DNA of 64,000 bases from an uncultured Roseicyclus sp. (GTDB taxonomy: Bacteria; Pseudomonadota; Alphaproteobacteria; Rhodobacterales; Rhodobacteraceae), in assembly GCA_947489665.1 (NCBI GenBank), contig CANLEH010000001.1, positions 1,522,501 through 1,586,500 of the forward strand, given 5' to 3'. The position numbers and the translations under genes were made by a program. A model generated the notes under the pieces. The model did not search any database. It was given only the letters and a program-made list of their open reading frames with translations, and was not told the DNA's origin. Position 1 is the first letter of the stretch; each line of letters opens with the position of its first letter. Shown here one piece after another: positions 63,885 through 64,000 of this stretch.

Positions 63885-64000
63885 GGCTCATCGAGGCCGC
63901 GCTTTCCGGCAATTCCTCATCGAAGCAGCGCTGGTAGAATTCCGCGACCGTCTGCCGCTCAAGCTCGTCACATTTGTTGAGGAACGAGACGCGGAACGCA
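63877..64000 (-). CDS. cobS: Cobaltochelatase subunit CobS (C-terminal end)
   Basis: The last 40 codons are visible, reading [31 protein letters not shown] and ending SMSLG, then TGA. This C-terminal NKCDELER...AEFYQRCF segment is characteristic of CobS, the AAA+ ATPase of the aerobic cobaltochelatase. The rest lies beyond the right edge. In this genome cobS and cobT are split by seven unrelated genes. Confidence 0.85.
   Translation of the reverse strand, partial: AFRVSFLNKCDELERQTVAEFYQRCFDEELPESAASMSLG

Overview
The window is chromosomal DNA from an alphaproteobacterium, most likely a marine Rhodobacterales (Roseobacter-type) species. It is GC-rich with dense, often overlapping genes. The indicators are a dcw cluster carrying two DUF2484 genes, a DUF1127 gene followed by CcsR/cuckoo-type anti-Shine-Dalgarno RNA hairpins, a mraZ leader that resembles UpsM, cobS/cobT of the aerobic cobaltochelatase, a TTAA-N7-TTAA CtrA box, a Flp-type pilin N-terminus, and meso-DAP-type MurE. 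No phage, insertion sequence or CRISPR array was seen.

Layout. 1-4,850: the N-terminal part of a large surface protein with 88-residue repeats, then hisA, hisH and hisB on the minus strand with a lipoprotein and a DUF2147 gene between them, and a tRNA-Gly(GCC). The hisB-hisH gap holds four copies of a dyad motif. 5,144-10,240: exported proteins, including a pilin-like fusion, three tandem DUF2314-type paralogues and an outer-membrane barrel, plus a metallophosphoesterase. 10,384-14,130: pyruvate carboxylase with a 35-bp tandem repeat just upstream of its start. 14,131-21,630: a BLUF blue-light sensor, a small gene behind a probable CtrA promoter, an alpha-hydroxy-acid dehydrogenase, a UvrD-type helicase, a LysE exporter divergent from an Lrp regulator, and the DUF1127/CcsR-like RNA locus. 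21,634-23,970: an MFS transporter and Mrp.

24,200-50,812: the complete cell-wall and division cluster on the plus strand: [UpsM-like leader] mraZ-rsmH-ftsL-ftsI-murE-murF-mraY-(small gene)-murD-(antisense membrane gene and three secreted proteins)-ftsW-murG-murC-(four membrane genes)-murB-ddl-ftsQ-ftsA-ftsZ-lpxC-bamD-recN. Most neighbours overlap by 1-4 bases, which implies translational coupling. The order is classical, but three blocks of accessory genes are inserted. The enzymes build lipid II (MurB-MurG, MraY, Ddl), polymerise it at the septum (FtsW/FtsI) and organise the ring (FtsZ/FtsA/FtsQ/FtsL). LpxC, BamD and RecN add outer-membrane assembly and DNA repair.

50,975-64,000: a CLC-family anion transporter lacking the internal proton glutamate, two tandem secreted paralogues, a DUF427 protein, aminopeptidase P, cobT, and a run of small exported proteins (two of them 219-residue paralogues). 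These are followed by a Thr/Ser dehydratase and the C-terminus of cobS at the window edge.

The most unusual signals are regulatory: the hisB-hisH dyad array, the pyc tandem repeat, the anti-SD hairpin array, the phased MraZ boxes with a terminated leader, and the leaderless CtrA-type promoter. All functional assignments come from reading motifs by eye; no database search was run.
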